Assembly: GCF_031877795.1 (NCBI RefSeq)
Contig: NC_133948.1
Location: forward strand, 310,001 to 374,000
Reading direction: 5' to 3'
Source of the DNA: Strix aluco
Lineage: Eukaryota > Chordata > Aves > Strigiformes > Strigidae
Length of the DNA stretch: 64,000 nt
Made by a program: the position numbers and the translations under genes. The notes below the pieces were generated by a model. It was not told the DNA's origin. It saw only the letters and a program-made list of their open reading frames with translations, and did not search any database. Positions 10,801 to 22,329 of this stretch are shown here, in pieces (the first letter of the stretch is position 1; each line of letters opens with the position of its first letter).

Positions 10801-13800
10801 CTGCTGGATACAGCCGAGCTGTGGACTGCTGGAGTTTAGGAGTTATTCTTTTTGTATGGTAAGATATTGTGTAGATGCTGCCTTCACTGGGCAGTCGTTG
10901 ACATACATGGCTTGAGACTTGCAACTTCAGTATCTTTATTAGGAAGTGAAAGTGTGTTTAAAACTATACACATGTAAAAGATGCTACGACAGCAGATGCT
11001 TTAAAATGTGTGATTTTAGTGTTTCATTCTCTATGACAAAATCAGTGTTGTTTAACTTGCTTTGTTCTTTTATATAGCTTGTGTGGATATCCGCCATTTA
11101 ATGAGCAAAATACTCAACTACCTCTGAAAGATCAAATCACTCGCGGAGAATACACGTTCATTTCAAAAGAATGGAAGCACGTATCAGACATGGGTATGAC
11201 TCTGTTACAGTGGGCAGCAGAATATCTGACTCTTTGCTTGTAGTTTTTGTTTTCCTTTAACTTCCTGTCAGCTGTATGGCACATTGCATGGTGATATATT
11301 TAGTTTTTAAAGTAGTCTCTTAAAATGTTTTGGGTTTTTTTTAAGTTCAAAGTTGAAGCGTTGGAAAGAGGAGATACGTTTTCATTGAAAAGATTTCTGA
11401 GTAATATTTACCTTTATTAGCTACAGAAGTATAGAGTTCATCGGCACATGCGTCTGTTTTTCCTCTTTTCACTTCTTCTTCTGACTTTATCAAGCTGGTC
11501 TACAAACTTTGCCTTGCTCAAAGGTTCTTCAAGTGTTGAACCAAAAATGCCAGGAATTTGAGGGATATAAGTTAGAATTCCATGAGAGAAATGTTAAGAG
11601 TAATTTCATGGTGAAAGTCTTTGAGCTTAAAGTATCAGCCACGTTTATGGAATCAACTATTAAATTTGGCCCACTCTAAGCTAAGTAGTATGCAAAACTA
11701 TTTTAGTTTTTGCATAGCAAACTATAAAATGACAGTTACTGTTTGCATGCTTTTCCTCTTCAGGACATTTTATATGCACAAAATAACAGTAGTATTTGCC
11801 TTGGATACTCCTCTGAATGTGCAGAGGAATTTCTAATAAATGATGTGATCATTCTTTTTCTAATAAACTGACCAAATGTAACTCCTTCCTGCATTATTTG
11901 AAACTTATTCAGTAATAAGTCAGACATATATGAGAATGAAAATTATGTTAAGGTCGTGCATAGTCATAATGGTATGTATAACAGAATAATCAGATACAAT
12001 GAAAAGTAAATCTTGCCAAAATTCCTTCATGGGAGACTTGGAGTCATAAAATGTGACATAAATGCCATATTGTTCACAGTGTCTATTAAGCAGTTTTCTA
12101 AGAACAAAGTTTATGTGATTATGTTGAGCATACATGTGTATGAGCATACATGTCTCTTCCTTCCCATCTTCCCAGACGGACAATCTGCTTTCCAAGGCAC
12201 TGTAAGCCAGGAAACTGATTTAAGCTGTCTTTGCTTGTTCACAGTAATACTGAAGCTTTTGGGAAAGCGCTGAACTTTCTGTGCATGTTCAGAACGTAAA
12301 TTGTGGACGTGCTCAGTCTATCTACTGGTAACTTTGGTATACTTCTGGCATACTGAAAAGTGTTGAATCATGTGCATGTGAAGGAAAAATGGTTACAGCC
12401 TGCAGCCCTCCCTCTGCATAGAAAAAAGAAAAGTGACCTGCCCAGGCAGTATTTTTGGGCATTGTTCTCAAGTGTCGTAAGACACATTGTTGCACGTAGC
12501 TTTGGTGTATGCATATTGCAGAACTTATTTTCAGGTAATGAATTTACTGATCATATGCCAACCAACTCTTTTTATTACCTCAGCTCTGGATCTTGTGAAG
12601 AAGCTATTAGTGGTGGATCCAAGCAAACGTCTTACAACAGAGGAAGCTTTGGAGCATCCTTGGCTCCAGGTAGGAATTGAGTCTTAACTGAAGTACAGCA
12701 AAGCTGGGTGTTTCTGGGGATAGCTTCTCGACATAAATGCGAAGGCTGTTCAATAACCTGGACGTTACGAGGTTTTGTTGGTGCAGTGTGACCTGCTTCT
12801 GCAGGGAGGCAGGGGAACACTGCTCTGGGCACCAGAGGTGTAACGTGTGCCGGCTCCTGCTTCTCTGGAGAACACCGTGAAGGGGATGCAGGGATGGGCG
12901 ATGAGAGCTTCAGTTCTTTAGCCTCACGGGAATAACAGCTGCTATCTGAAGTCAGAGCTTAACTCTGCCGGTCTGTAGGTTGTCTCTGACAGCAGCCAGC
13001 AGAAGAACAGCTGCCATCTGGTGCTTCTCATGGGCCTGCCAGCTGGCTTTACAGTTCCCGCTGGCTGCTGCAAGACCGGAGAGAGCCTGCTGCCTACTTA
13101 CAGAGGGAAAGAGAGAAAGAAAAGGCCATATGTTTAGGAATTATTTGTTCATTTTACTGGCATTTTCAATGACATGTAGGAGGAGGAGCCAGCAGATCCC
13201 AACCTGTAGGATATTAGCCTAGATACTGTAGCCACCACATTACTGCTGGACAACTCTAAACCAGAGTGAGCATCTTGAACAGACTGCTTCCGTGACTTTC
13301 CGTCAGAAGCAAGATGGTCTTGCAGCACCTTGTTGTGTCTCAAAGCCTTTGTGGGATGGAGCCTTCTCTTTCTCGCAGCATACAGAACAGACCTGCTCCT
13401 TTGCTCTCCCAACAAGCAAATGCTGTCTCTGCAGCACAGATTTTCTTCTTTACCTTTTCTCCTTGTCTTTTCCTCTTGCAATGGCAGTTAGACCCCCAGT
13501 TCTTTTTCAATGTGTTTATTTTCTTGGCCCCTGTCCCTGGCAAAGCCTTCATTAGCTCTTCTCCCTTCCTACTGCTGCTTTTACAGCAGGGTATGCTTTC
13601 TTGGTTCTTCAGTTCCATGGTCCTTTTCAACTGCTGTTGCTGCTATTTGTAGTCTTGTAGCCTTGCCTGATGTGGTTCAGTGGCTTTTCCCACCCTAAAT
13701 ACTACTTTGCTTGATTTCCTTTTTAATTTGACTTCTCCTTGTCATGAGGTCTCCATTTTACCTTGCCACATCATGTACTGTTCTGCCAGAGAGAGAAGGG

Positions 13801-16800
13801 AATCGGTAACTTCTTCATCTCCTCTCGAAGGCAGACACGCTATTCTTAGTTTTATGTCTGTTGCCTTTTCTCTTTGTTATCTGGATAATGTATCATCTTT
13901 GTGGCTTAACTAACAGCACTGCAGCTCCCATCACTTCGGATGCTCTCTCTGCAGGCTGAGGGCATTTCTCAGCCTTGACCAATTTGATTACCTCCTGATG
14001 CAGCCTGACCCACGCTAGAATGTGTCTTACTGCTAACTATGTCGGGACCCCTGGCAACAGGCATAAGAACTTGTATAGGAGAGCTTGTTGTTCTTTTGGT
14101 CTCATGATCTTTATTACATCATCATATAATAAAGGCGGCTCAAAGCGGCTTGCGTCCTTGCCAAGTAATGTAATTCTCTTGGACTAAATCCACAATATCT
14201 CATGGTTGATGCATCTTCAGTAACCTGTATTCAGGTAAGGGAGAAGGGCTTAGATCCTATAATTTGTCCAGCTGGAAGAAGATGTTTCACAGTTTATGTG
14301 TTCACTATGCTGTGGTTATCCCAGGGATGTTTTGACTCCGGATCATGTTTTATAGGCATTGTAGAGTACTGAGGAGCTCTGCCAAGCTAGGCCCTGTTCC
14401 AGCCTATCATCTTTAGCGGAGCAGTGTGTCAGTCCTGTCATCTCTGGCCTTTCCATCAAAACAGCTGTGTTTTCTTTGTGGGAGGAAGATGAAACTGATT
14501 CTGATGTTAAGAGAATCAGGGTTCAGTGGTCCCGATGGTAAATACCAACGATGAGCTCCTCATGGTCTCTGCTCGGGAAGGCTTAGAATAGGTAGAGCTT
14601 GAAATACCTGCCTGGGTCAACACTGCAGGTCAGTGGTTGAGCACAAGTGACAGGTACAGTTCTTCCTACTTCTGTGCCATGCCATCCAGAAAGTTGCAAG
14701 TCTGTTTAATGTCAGCTTTTCTGTCACTAATTCTTTCCCTCCAGCCACTTAGCTTCTGCTGGAAGATATGATGCCAGCTCAACAGCAGAGGTTGATGGGC
14801 CTCTCTATCTTTATTTTTCTTGAAAGATACTTGTATTAAGTCGGTCCTGCTTCAACACCCTTTGTATGCCTCCATGACCCACTCTGAATTTAATGGAAAA
14901 TCCTGGATCTCTGGAATTTTTTTCTCAGAAAATAAAGCCCAAGTCCCTGCAGAGAGTACTACAAAAAAAGCGTGGAGTATTCTGCTGAATACCTTCTTTC
15001 AATATAACCATCACCTTCTGCATCCTTCCTGAGACACCTCTTCTCAGAAGAATCAAGATGTGTTTTTTTTAGAGGCCAAGTCTGATTGTGGTTCTGATAG
15101 GATGGACCCCCTTCTTTGAGCACTGTAACAGAGTCCCACTTCCTCATCTTGTTTGTGTGGGCAGGCAGTGCAGAATCCTGCAGAGCATGTTTCTGGCAAG
15201 TGTCCAGGACTGCTGTGTTGTTACTATGATGAGAATGAATAAGTGTCACTGGTTTGAGAACCCTCTGAGTAGGAGGTGATGGTTTTCCTGCCTCCCATTA
15301 CAGTCTAGTTAGGTTAGTGAGAGGTAGTCTCTAGGTGGTCAGCTATTAATTTTGGCACTCCAGAGGTGACCCCTGGGCCTGTGAGCTTTCCTGGATATTT
15401 TTGCTTGAGGAGGCTAAAGAAAGTCACCCAGCCTACCTCTGAGCCACACAATGGGTTCTATTTACTCATGCTGAGCATACTGTTCACATCCCCCCACTGG
15501 GAACAGTGTCTGGTTTCAGATGCTTAGGTGAAGAGCATAAGAAACAGAGTGGAAGCAAGGGAGTATGAGTCGGTGCTCAACAGCTGGCAGCTTCCTGAGA
15601 CAGAGAATGCATTTGGATGACTGTTTTTAAGGCATTAACTTGTCCTGATTATACTGCTGGGCATCAGAAAATTCTTCCTGCCATTCCTGGCTTTTACTAC
15701 TGTAGTTTTGTGTGCAACTTTTACAGTGAGTTGATCGCATGTAGTTTGTTACAATTCTGAGCAGGAAATGTTATTGATAAACCATGCTACACTGATTTTA
15801 AAAATCACTGGTATGCATAACGGGAAAGGGGAAATACATGACAGTGGTTTAGACAAGCTAAGAATTTGAGATATTTCAGTACGTAAACTCAAGTTATTAG
15901 CATCTTGATTATATATTCCCTTTAGGGACACCTCTTACTGATATGTTTAATTTTGAAGACCAGACAGAAAGTTTCAGAAAACATCATATACCCGCAATTT
16001 CAAATGTCATCAAGCATTCAGATGCCATTCTTTACACTGTTTCCTTTCATGGGCTGTTGCTAAGAGTATCAGTTGTTTATAGGTGATGTGCGCTGCCTGC
16101 TTTGGAAGGCCAACATCCAGTATGTTCAGTTCTAGATATCACACACGTTGAATACTACCACCAAAAGAGCTCCCTGAGTCTTGTTACTGTGAGTGGTGAG
16201 AAGGAGTTACTGGCTCCCCACTCCCTCTTGTGTTGTCTGTAAGTATTGTCTTTAAAAGTTAGTATGGAAAAAACACAGCAGTCGCATAGTTGATATGCAC
16301 AGCTAATGCCTGCTAGCCCTCTTGAATGATTTTGGGTCCACCAGGGGATTTTTCAGATATTAAAAGTAAACACGTTCTCCAAATAAAACTTAATTTCTAC
16401 AGCTTTATTTGAAGCAGTAGTGCTTTCAAATTAGTGTTTTAAATACCTGTGCTGTTTACTCCATTCTTTGATTAAATCTACAACTTTAAAATTTAGTGGG
16501 CTGCTTAAACCTCAGTACTACTCAGTGGACATATTTTACCTGTATTTACCAGGGACTTAATAAAACATTTTTCAAAGGCATATAAACAATTAATTGCTGT
16601 TTCTGCCTCTGAAAACTTCATTGGGATCTTTTGAATGGGACAGAATTAGTTTGGCTGCATGCTGAAGAAAAACTCAGATGTTTGTTATATAAATGGAAAA
16701 ATAATCTTATCCATCAACTCAAATATAGCCACAGTCAAAACAGGTGACACTGAAAAAGATAAGTCCCAACTCTTTATAAAATAAACTGGATGTTCCCATC

Positions 16801-19800
16801 AAAGTCTTTTTGTAGTGCTTAAGAACATATTTAAACCAAAAAAGGAGATACTGCAATACTCCATAGCTTAGAAAAGAACCCCCCTCTCTGCCTTCACCCA
16901 ACAATCACAGTTAAACATTTGAAATCCTTAGGAGCTAAATGATCCTTATTTCTAAGTGTTTCTAGCAGCAAATGTCCCATTTGCTTCTGAGTTTCCCAAT
17001 TTTTGCTGTGATAGAGGAACAAAATTACACAACTTGTTAGGTTCAGTCAGTTGTTTAGCATAAATATCTGGGTTTGGTTCTAGATCAGTTGTTTGGTTGG
17101 TGAACACACAGTCACTGTTCAAAGCTCAGCCAAAGGAAACGATCTGTATTAAACTGCTACGAGCAGCATACTTCATTTAGTCCCGGGAGAGGTTTAAAGA
17201 CCTGATTTCAGGTATGGAAGTCTGATTTAGGGTTTACAGCAACCCATTCTAATAAAATTCCCACAGGAGAAATTGCTGAACCTAGAGAATGAGATTGTCT
17301 TTTTAAAACTCGGAGTATACTGTGTCAGCTGAATGCCTTGTTAGCGCAGATTGCCTGTTCCCTGAGGTTGCCCAGCATATACCAGGCGCACCCCGCTCAC
17401 TGGCAGCTGGACCAGAATGAGGTTACATGCCAGCTTTTTCTCTTGAAACATGCCTGACGTTCTGCTAGAGTAGCTTCTCTTAACAAAGATTCTCTGCTGC
17501 CCTCCCCTGTGCTGTCCTTCCATCCTCTTAATGCTGCTGCAGCCAGGCCTGTTCATGCGCGATGGGGACTGGTAACTCCACTCCTCTGCAGTGCATCTCT
17601 CCCAGACACTCTCCCTCCGCCGATGGCAGCTTCTGGCTTTACCGCTTCAGGGAGAGAATGTACTGTCCAGTGCACTTCTGTAGAGATGTGAATGCTCTAT
17701 GACTAGTCTAATATATGTTCATAATCATTTGGGTTTTCAAAAGGGAAACTTCTTTTCAGTGAAATGCTTGCCCAAATTCTGAATATTTGCTTTCCAAATG
17801 TTTCCATTTACAACCTTTAATATGTTCTATGGACTTACTTATGTTAAGGATAACTCTGGGATGCTTTTTAAGATAATTTGTTTAAAAGTTTGGTGTGTGG
17901 GTTCAGGTCTTTTTTTGTTGGTTTTTTTTTTTGCTTGTTTGTTGGGTTTGCAGGGTATGGGTGTTTTAGCTGGTTCTTCTCTATCTACTGTGTACAACAG
18001 GTTTGCGGGGGGGGGGGCGGGGGCGGTAATGAAAACTACCCAAATTTGGGATACTGATGAAGCTGAGCTAGTGGAAATGAAAATATGCTGTTAGAAAGGG
18101 AAGTCATTATGAGAACAGAATGTAAGACTATAAGGAAAAAACTTCTTTTCCAAGAGTGATTAACTCTGGTTCTGATGAGGCCTCTTCTGATAATGAATTA
18201 CCTGCACAAACTCCTACCCTGTATGTTCTCTTCTTTCAATGTTGTTATACTTTGACTGATAGTGCAAGTTCAGTTCTAGCTTGAGCAGTATTAAGTAGTT
18301 ACTGAGGGAAAACTCATTCTTTGTAGAATGAAATAGAAGTATTTTTTCTTACCAGCACTGTACATAAGCCACCTGCTCAAAATTCTCCTGTGGGGCATAT
18401 TAGAATCATAGAATTGGGTTTGGGTTGGAAGGGACCATAAAGACCATCCAGTCCCACCCCCCTGCCCTGGGCAGGGACACCTTCCACTAGCCCAGGTTGC
18501 CCAAAGCCCCGGCCAACCTGGCCTTGAACCCTTCCAGGGAGGGGGCAGCCACAGCTTCTCTGGGCAACCTGTGCCAGGGCCTCACCACCCTCACAGGGAA
18601 GAATTTCTTCCTTAGATCTCATCTAAATCTCCCCTCTATCAGTTTAGACCTGTCACCCCTCATCCTATCCCTACACCCCTGATCAAGAGTCCCTCCCCCC
18701 TTTCCTGTAGCCCCTTTCAGTCCTGGGAGGCCGCTCTAAGGTCTCCCCAGAGCCTTCTCTTCTCCAGCTGAACCCCCCCAACTCTCAGCCTGTCCTCACA
18801 GGGGGGTGCTCCAGCCCCCCGAGCATCTTCGTGGCCTCCTCTGGCCCCGCTCGAGCAGGTCCGTGTCCTTCTGCTGTTGGTGCCCCCAGAGCTGGACCCA
18901 GCACTGCAGGGGGGTCTCACCAGAGTGGAGCAGAGGGGGAGAATCCCCCCCTCGCCCTGCTGCCCACACTGCTCTGGGTGCAGCCCAGCACACGGGTGGC
19001 TTTCTGGGCTGCCAGCGCACGTTGCTGGCTCGTGTTGAGCTTCTTGGCCTTCTCCTCAGGGCCGCTCTCCATCCACTCCTCACCCAGCCTGGATTTGTGC
19101 TGGGGATTTCCCCAACCCATGGGCAGGACCTTGCCCTTGGCCTTGCAGAACCTCACACGGGCCCACTTCTTGAGCTTGTCCAGGTCCCTCTGGGTGACAT
19201 CCCTTCTCTCAGCCTGTTGGCTGCGCCACACAGCTCAGTGTCATCTGCACACCTGCTGAGGGTGCCTCAATCCCACTGTCCATGTCATTGAAGACAGTAA
19301 ACAGCACTGGTCCCAGTTTGGACCCCTGAGGGACACCACTTGCCACTGATCTCCATGTGGACATCGAGGCGTTGACCGCTACGCTCTGGATGAGACCATC
19401 CAGCCAATTCCTCATCCCTGAACAGTCCATCCATCTCTCGCCAATTTAAAGAGAAGGATGTTGTGGGGACAGTGTCAGAGATCTTACAGAAGTCCAGGCA
19501 GATGACATCCATAGCTCTTGTCCACTGATGCAGTCACTCCATCATAGAAGGCCACTAGGTTGGTCAGGCAAGACTTGCCCTTGGTGAAGCCATATTAGGA
19601 AGGTGTTTATTTGGGCGGAAGTGGGGGAACCTCTTTTTCTCCTTCATTCATTCTTTAATTGCTCATCCATTTAATTAGCCAAAATGTAGGGTTTTCCCTT
19701 AAATATTCCATATACTACCTAGAGTTACTGCTTTTTTTTCATAGGACGAGGATATGAAGAATACATTTCAACAAGTACTTGCTCAGACACATGCCAATAT

Positions 19801-20512
19801 GAATCCACCACAAACATCAAAAATGGTATGTGAGACAGATTATTTGAAGATTGATGCATAGAGAAACTAGATTTTGAATTAATTCATACTAAGAAAATCA
19901 GTTTTGAGAACTTAGAGGAACATGCAGTTTGGCTGTGTGTAGCAGTCTGCTGCTTATCTCTGCTTTCTGAATGGAAGCAATGGACTTTGGCAGGATGCTT
20001 TGTTTAAACGTATAGAAACAATCTCCTAGGCTTTAAAGGGTTATTCATATATTTAAAACTAAATTGTTGGACATGTATGTTTTGATGGATCCAAGTCATG
20101 AATGTTTAGTATTCAAGGAAAAAATCTCCTGTTCGTGATAGTTTAGAATGGTATTCGGTATTGTGACATTCATTACAAGATGCTAATTAAGAGAATTTTA
20201 AACAGTAGTGAAAGATAAAGCTGGGGGCAGTGTCTTATATGAGAAGGATCAAATATAATTAGATAAATGTTGGTAGAGAAACATTTGTTAGTCATGCTGC
20301 TTTTTTGGTCACAGAAAGGAGACTTTATCCAACATCTGTAATTCTGTAGCAAGCAAAACAGTTAGGCTCTGTCTTACCTGATTTCATGTAGCCATCCTGC
20401 TGTATCTTTCTTTTAGCCAACCACAACAAGGAAGCGTCTCCATGAAAATGAGGAAGAATCTGGCTCTTCTAAGCGTGCTGTTCCTTCTACATCATTTCAG
20501 AAAATGAGGTGA
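1611..20512 (+). CDS. CHEK2: CHEK2 (Chk2) checkpoint kinase, complete, 14 coding exons
   Basis: Joining 1611-1860, 2362-2486, 2767-2914, 3684-3774, 4701-4809, 6610-6663, 7470-7531, 8029-8128, 9837-9923, 10695-10858, 11078-11193, 12584-12669, 19745-19825 and 20417-20512 gives 1569 nt: 522 residues plus stop, against 543 in human. Every junction is GT/AG and in frame. The N-terminal SQ/TQ cluster has S12, S18, S29, S33 and T50; T50 matches human T68, the ATM site. An FHA domain (about 90-152) contains FGRDKS and YSKKHFRI. The kinase domain (about 197-463) has ATP-binding K226, HRD D324, DFG D345, activation-loop T360 and T364, and APE. A C-terminal basic stretch (TRKR, SKR) should act as nuclear localisation signal. 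Family knowledge: ATM phosphorylation drives FHA-mediated dimerisation and autophosphorylation in the T-loop; targets include p53, CDC25 and BRCA1. All key residues are intact, so the gene looks functional. Confidence 0.97.
2362..2486 (+). CDS. CHEK2: CHEK2 coding exon 2 (N-terminal half of FHA domain)
   Basis: The acceptor CTCTACAG ends at 2361 and the donor GTAGGT begins at 2487. It encodes residues 84-125, including YWFGRDKSC and [11 protein letters not shown]94 matches human R117, a phosphothreonine-binding residue of the FHA domain. Confidence 0.95.
2767..2914 (+). CDS. CHEK2: CHEK2 coding exon 3 (rest of FHA domain)
   Basis: The acceptor CTCTTTGAG ends at 2766 and the donor GTAAAA begins at 2915. 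It encodes [19 protein letters not shown] through the end of the FHA fold, including the NGTFVN turn typical of FHA domains. It ends in phase 1. Confidence 0.95.
3684..3774 (+). CDS. CHEK2: CHEK2 coding exon 4 (FHA-kinase linker, start of kinase)
   Basis: The acceptor TTTTCCTAG ends at 3683 and the donor GTAAGC begins at 3775. It encodes [12 protein letters not shown] through YIMSKTLG, the first strand of the kinase N-lobe, and splits Ser205 with the next exon. Confidence 0.94.
4701..4809 (+). CDS. CHEK2: CHEK2 coding exon 5 (glycine loop, catalytic lysine)
   Basis: The acceptor TTTATGTTAG ends at 4700 and the donor GTAAGT begins at 4810. It encodes [13 protein letters not shown] and [13 protein letters not shown], with the ATP-anchoring K226 (human K249). 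Confidence 0.95.
4810..6609 (+). other. CHEK2: CHEK2 intron between coding exons 5 and 6
   Basis: 1.8 kb of AT-rich intron. I see no gene, RNA or nameable repeat; short open frames here have no family features. Confidence 0.7.
6610..6663 (+). CDS. CHEK2: CHEK2 coding exon 6 (54-nt micro-exon, alpha-C helix)
   Basis: The acceptor CTTAATAG ends at 6609 and the donor GTGAGT begins at 6664. Its 18 codons, [18 protein letters not shown], include the alpha-C glutamate region (human [13 protein letters not shown]). It is in phase at both ends and too short to stand out as an open frame. Confidence 0.93.
7470..7531 (+). CDS. CHEK2: CHEK2 coding exon 7 (hinge region)
   Basis: The acceptor TTTTATTAG ends at 7469 and the donor GTAAGT begins at 7532. 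It encodes [20 protein letters not shown] plus two bases of the next codon, nearly identical to the human hinge strand. Confidence 0.95.
8029..8128 (+). CDS. CHEK2: CHEK2 coding exon 8 (hinge to alpha-E helix)
   Basis: The acceptor TGTTCTAG ends at 8028 and the donor GTACAC begins at 8129. It encodes [15 protein letters not shown] and [17 protein letters not shown], matching human MEGGELFDKV and [11 protein letters not shown]. Confidence 0.95.
8129..9836 (+). other. CHEK2: CHEK2 intron between coding exons 8 and 9
   Basis: 1.7-kb intron. The only structure noted is an imperfect ~45-bp direct duplication at 8832-8930. Confidence 0.7.
8832..8930 (+). repeat. Imperfect tandem duplication, two ~45-bp units
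   Basis: Copies at 8832-8877 and 8886-8930 share CTTCTACTTC, ATGATACT and TGTCTTCAGATATAATAAA with a few substitutions, separated by 8 bases. Confidence 0.8.
9837..9923 (+). CDS. CHEK2: CHEK2 coding exon 9 (catalytic loop)
   Basis: The acceptor TATCTAG ends at 9836 and the donor GTAAGG begins at 9924. It encodes [20 protein letters not shown]324 of HRD is the catalytic base. Confidence 0.96.
10695..10858 (+). CDS. CHEK2: CHEK2 coding exon 10 (DFG, activation loop, APE)
   Basis: The acceptor AACCCAAG ends at 10694 and the donor GTAAGA begins at 10859. It encodes [18 protein letters not shown], then [12 protein letters not shown] and [14 protein letters not shown]360 and T364 (human T383/T387) are the autophosphorylation sites of the activation loop. 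Confidence 0.96.
11078..11193 (+). CDS. CHEK2: CHEK2 coding exon 11 (C-lobe)
   Basis: The acceptor TTATATAG ends at 11077 and the donor GTATGA begins at 11194. It encodes [24 protein letters not shown] and EWKHVSDM. Confidence 0.94.
12584..12669 (+). CDS. CHEK2: CHEK2 coding exon 12 (end of kinase domain)
   Basis: The acceptor TTACCTCAG ends at 12583 and the donor GTAGGA begins at 12670. It encodes [20 protein letters not shown] and EALEHPWLQ, kinase subdomains X-XI with the conserved C-lobe Arg. Confidence 0.96.
12670..19744 (+). other. CHEK2: CHEK2 intron 12 (7.1 kb)
   Basis: The largest CHEK2 intron here. It holds a reverse CR1 at 18402-19595 and a block of visibly higher GC at about 12.7-15.5 kb that I cannot assign. 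The middle (15.9-17.3 kb) is ordinary AT-rich intron. Confidence 0.7.
18402..19595 (-). mobile_element. CR1 LINE fragment with reverse-transcriptase remnant
   Basis: Read on the minus strand, it runs from the CR1 reverse-transcriptase region to the 3' end. Remnants include a TKG..CLTNLV-type segment, [14 protein letters not shown] and [11 protein letters not shown] where the FADD-type motif should be. The 3' UTR ends at the plus-strand AGAATCATAGAATT, the reverse of the CR1 terminal ATTCTATG repeat. It is 5'-truncated and frame-broken, so inactive. It is the bulk of CHEK2 intron 12's repeat content. Confidence 0.92.
19745..19825 (+). CDS. CHEK2: CHEK2 coding exon 13 (post-kinase tail)
   Basis: The acceptor TTTTTTCATAG ends at 19744 and the donor GTATGT begins at 19826. 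Its 27 codons, [19 protein letters not shown] to TSKM, match human DEDMKRKFQDLL at the start and then diverge. It lies just downstream of the CR1 insertion in intron 12. Confidence 0.93.
20417..20512 (+). CDS. CHEK2: CHEK2 coding exon 14 (C-terminal basic segment, stop)
   Basis: The acceptor TTTCTTTTAG ends at 20416. It encodes [14 protein letters not shown] and [15 protein letters not shown], then TGA at 20510-20512. The KR clusters correspond to the human C-terminal nuclear localisation signal (TSRKRPRE and TTKRPAV). Confidence 0.92.
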   Translation, partial: PTTTRKRLHENEEESGSSKRAVPSTSFQKMR

Positions 20513-20619
20513 AAAGAAAGAGAAAGTGACTTTTGTTAATTATAGCTTTTTATGGAAAGCAGAATTTTTATTTTAGAAAAATCTTAATAATGGAATAACT
20601 GTTGAAAATGCAATTGCTA

Positions 20620-20625
20620 AATAAA
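20620..20625 (+). terminator. CHEK2: CHEK2 proximal poly(A) signal
   Basis: AATAAA 108 bases after the CHEK2 stop codon. This predicts a very short 3' UTR, with cleavage near 20640. Confidence 0.7.
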
Positions 20626-21392
20626 AATAACTTTGTAAGACTGAAGGGACTGCTGTGTATGCATGAGAATCTGCACAAATAGTCATATTCCATTTCATCC
20701 AGCTGTCTGACTTGAGGAGAGTATCAGAAAAACTCATGAATTAACTTACTAAAAATTTTTAGGCTAGCTTCATCACCACCTACATTCTTTGTTTCTTCTG
20801 TTCCACTTTCTAGCTTAGGCATGGAAATAATTCTTGGTCCTCACAGATGAAAAAGGAGTACTAAGTTTGCTGAGCTTTTGCCTCAGACATAGTATATTAC
20901 CTGACACAAACGCTGCCCACAGACTTCTGAGGACACAATATTCAGTTTTGATGTAAAACTACTGATGGAACTTGAGGCGCTCTGGACTTCAGGTAAAGCT
21001 TAAATACTAAATACTGGGCTGGCAGACTCAGCAGTGTTGGGATCTGTGAAGTGGTTGATAGGCTTTCAAAGCAGAAGTTCCCATCTGCATGTAGTTTCTA
21101 ACCAGTCTCTTCTTGAAAAGTGTGTACTATGTTTATTTCCCTTAGGATGGACTGAGTAAGAGGAAACACAGCAACAAGTGATGTAAGGAAGTTCCTGCCC
21201 GAGAAGAACTAGGAATTGAACTGAGATAAGCAATTTTTAATTTGCTTGTCTGTTAAGTGAAAATTTTGGACTGTGTGCCTCTTACTAAAGGATATTAATT
21301 TCATTATTGACTAAGAGGGAGCAATTTATTAACTTTGTTCTACAACATGCATCTTCTGGTTAAATGCATTTACTGCAAATTGATTTGGAAAG

Positions 21393-21420
21393 AATAAAGC
21401 CTAATGCATTAAAAAATAAA
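21393..21420 (+). terminator. CHEK2: Candidate distal CHEK2 poly(A) signals
   Basis: Two AATAAA hexamers, 21393-21398 and 21415-21420, about 0.9 kb past the stop codon. They could serve a longer CHEK2 transcript. Confidence 0.35.
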
Positions 21421-22329
21421 CCAATGTCAAGTGCGAATTAAGGTATTCATAAGTCAGGTTTTCCCATATGTGCCTGTTGCAGAGATCTTGTGTGGTTTGA
21501 GCTATTTGATATTAACCACTGTCAATGATAAAATGGCAATTCTTGTACATTCATATCTTATTAATGAACTGGATGTAGGAACATCCATGGGCCACTGGGT
21601 GAAAAGGATATCCCTGGTTCAGATCCACTCCAGTGCAGCGGGGTGATAGAACAAGAAATGCACGTCCATCCTCTAACGACATGCCCTCTCTAGCGCAGGC
21701 CTGTGATGGACTGGCCCATCCTCAGAGTTCTGGTACTTCCAGTAGCTCATCTGAACCAAAAGGGAACACTCAGCTGCCCTTTGCTAGATAAAAAGACTGG
21801 TAAAGGACTCGGTGTGTTTGGGCTACGTGTGTGATCTGGTGTCACTGCAAAATCCAAGACCTTTGGGCTTTGGTTACCAGTGATTTTAAAAAGACCTGCA
21901 TCGTTACAGATGAGAACATAATTCAGTAGCTGCTACTTACACTGCAAACTAACTATAATTGGTCTTTAGATAGAAATAGAAAACTTCTATAATTTATTCC
22001 TCTGTCTTTTTTACATCCCACTATTGTTATTTTTTTTAACTGCTTTGCTTGGATACTTTCCCTGGGTTCTGACTAAGACCTGCTTTCTAACGGGATCTTA
22101 ATTTTGATCTCACTCGTTTGAAGCCAGACCTTTGAACTGATGGCTGTGTTCATCATTTTATTGCAGAAAGCTTTCTGAAGTTTCAGACTCTTCCATGGAA
22201 AAAGTGTAAGTTTGAGAGGTGCTATTAAATTCCATAAGGTAAAGTGGCATCCAATTTTCACTTAGACAATAAATTGTTATTTCTTTTTTGTGTATTCTTC
22301 ACAGCACGAGCCTTCAGCATCGCCTGCTT

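Larger units (their letters stand above)
9924..12583 (+). other. CHEK2: CHEK2 introns flanking coding exons 10 and 11
   Basis: Introns 9924-10694, 10859-11077 and 11194-12583. They hold an A run at 10007-10023 and a G/T-rich low-complexity stretch at about 10265-10360; nothing gene-like apart from exons 10 and 11. Confidence 0.65.
20513..22300 (+). other. CHEK2 3' UTR and CHEK2-TTC28 spacer
   Basis: About 1.8 kb from the CHEK2 stop to the edge of the TTC28 CpG island. The first AATAAA is at 20620, and two more at 21393 and 21415 would give longer 3' UTRs. I see no open frame resembling a gene and no repeat I can name. Confidence 0.6.

Noticed and set aside
19209-19512. Minus-strand open frames that look like a small gene
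   Set aside because: They are reverse-transcriptase remnants of the CR1 element at 18402-19595.
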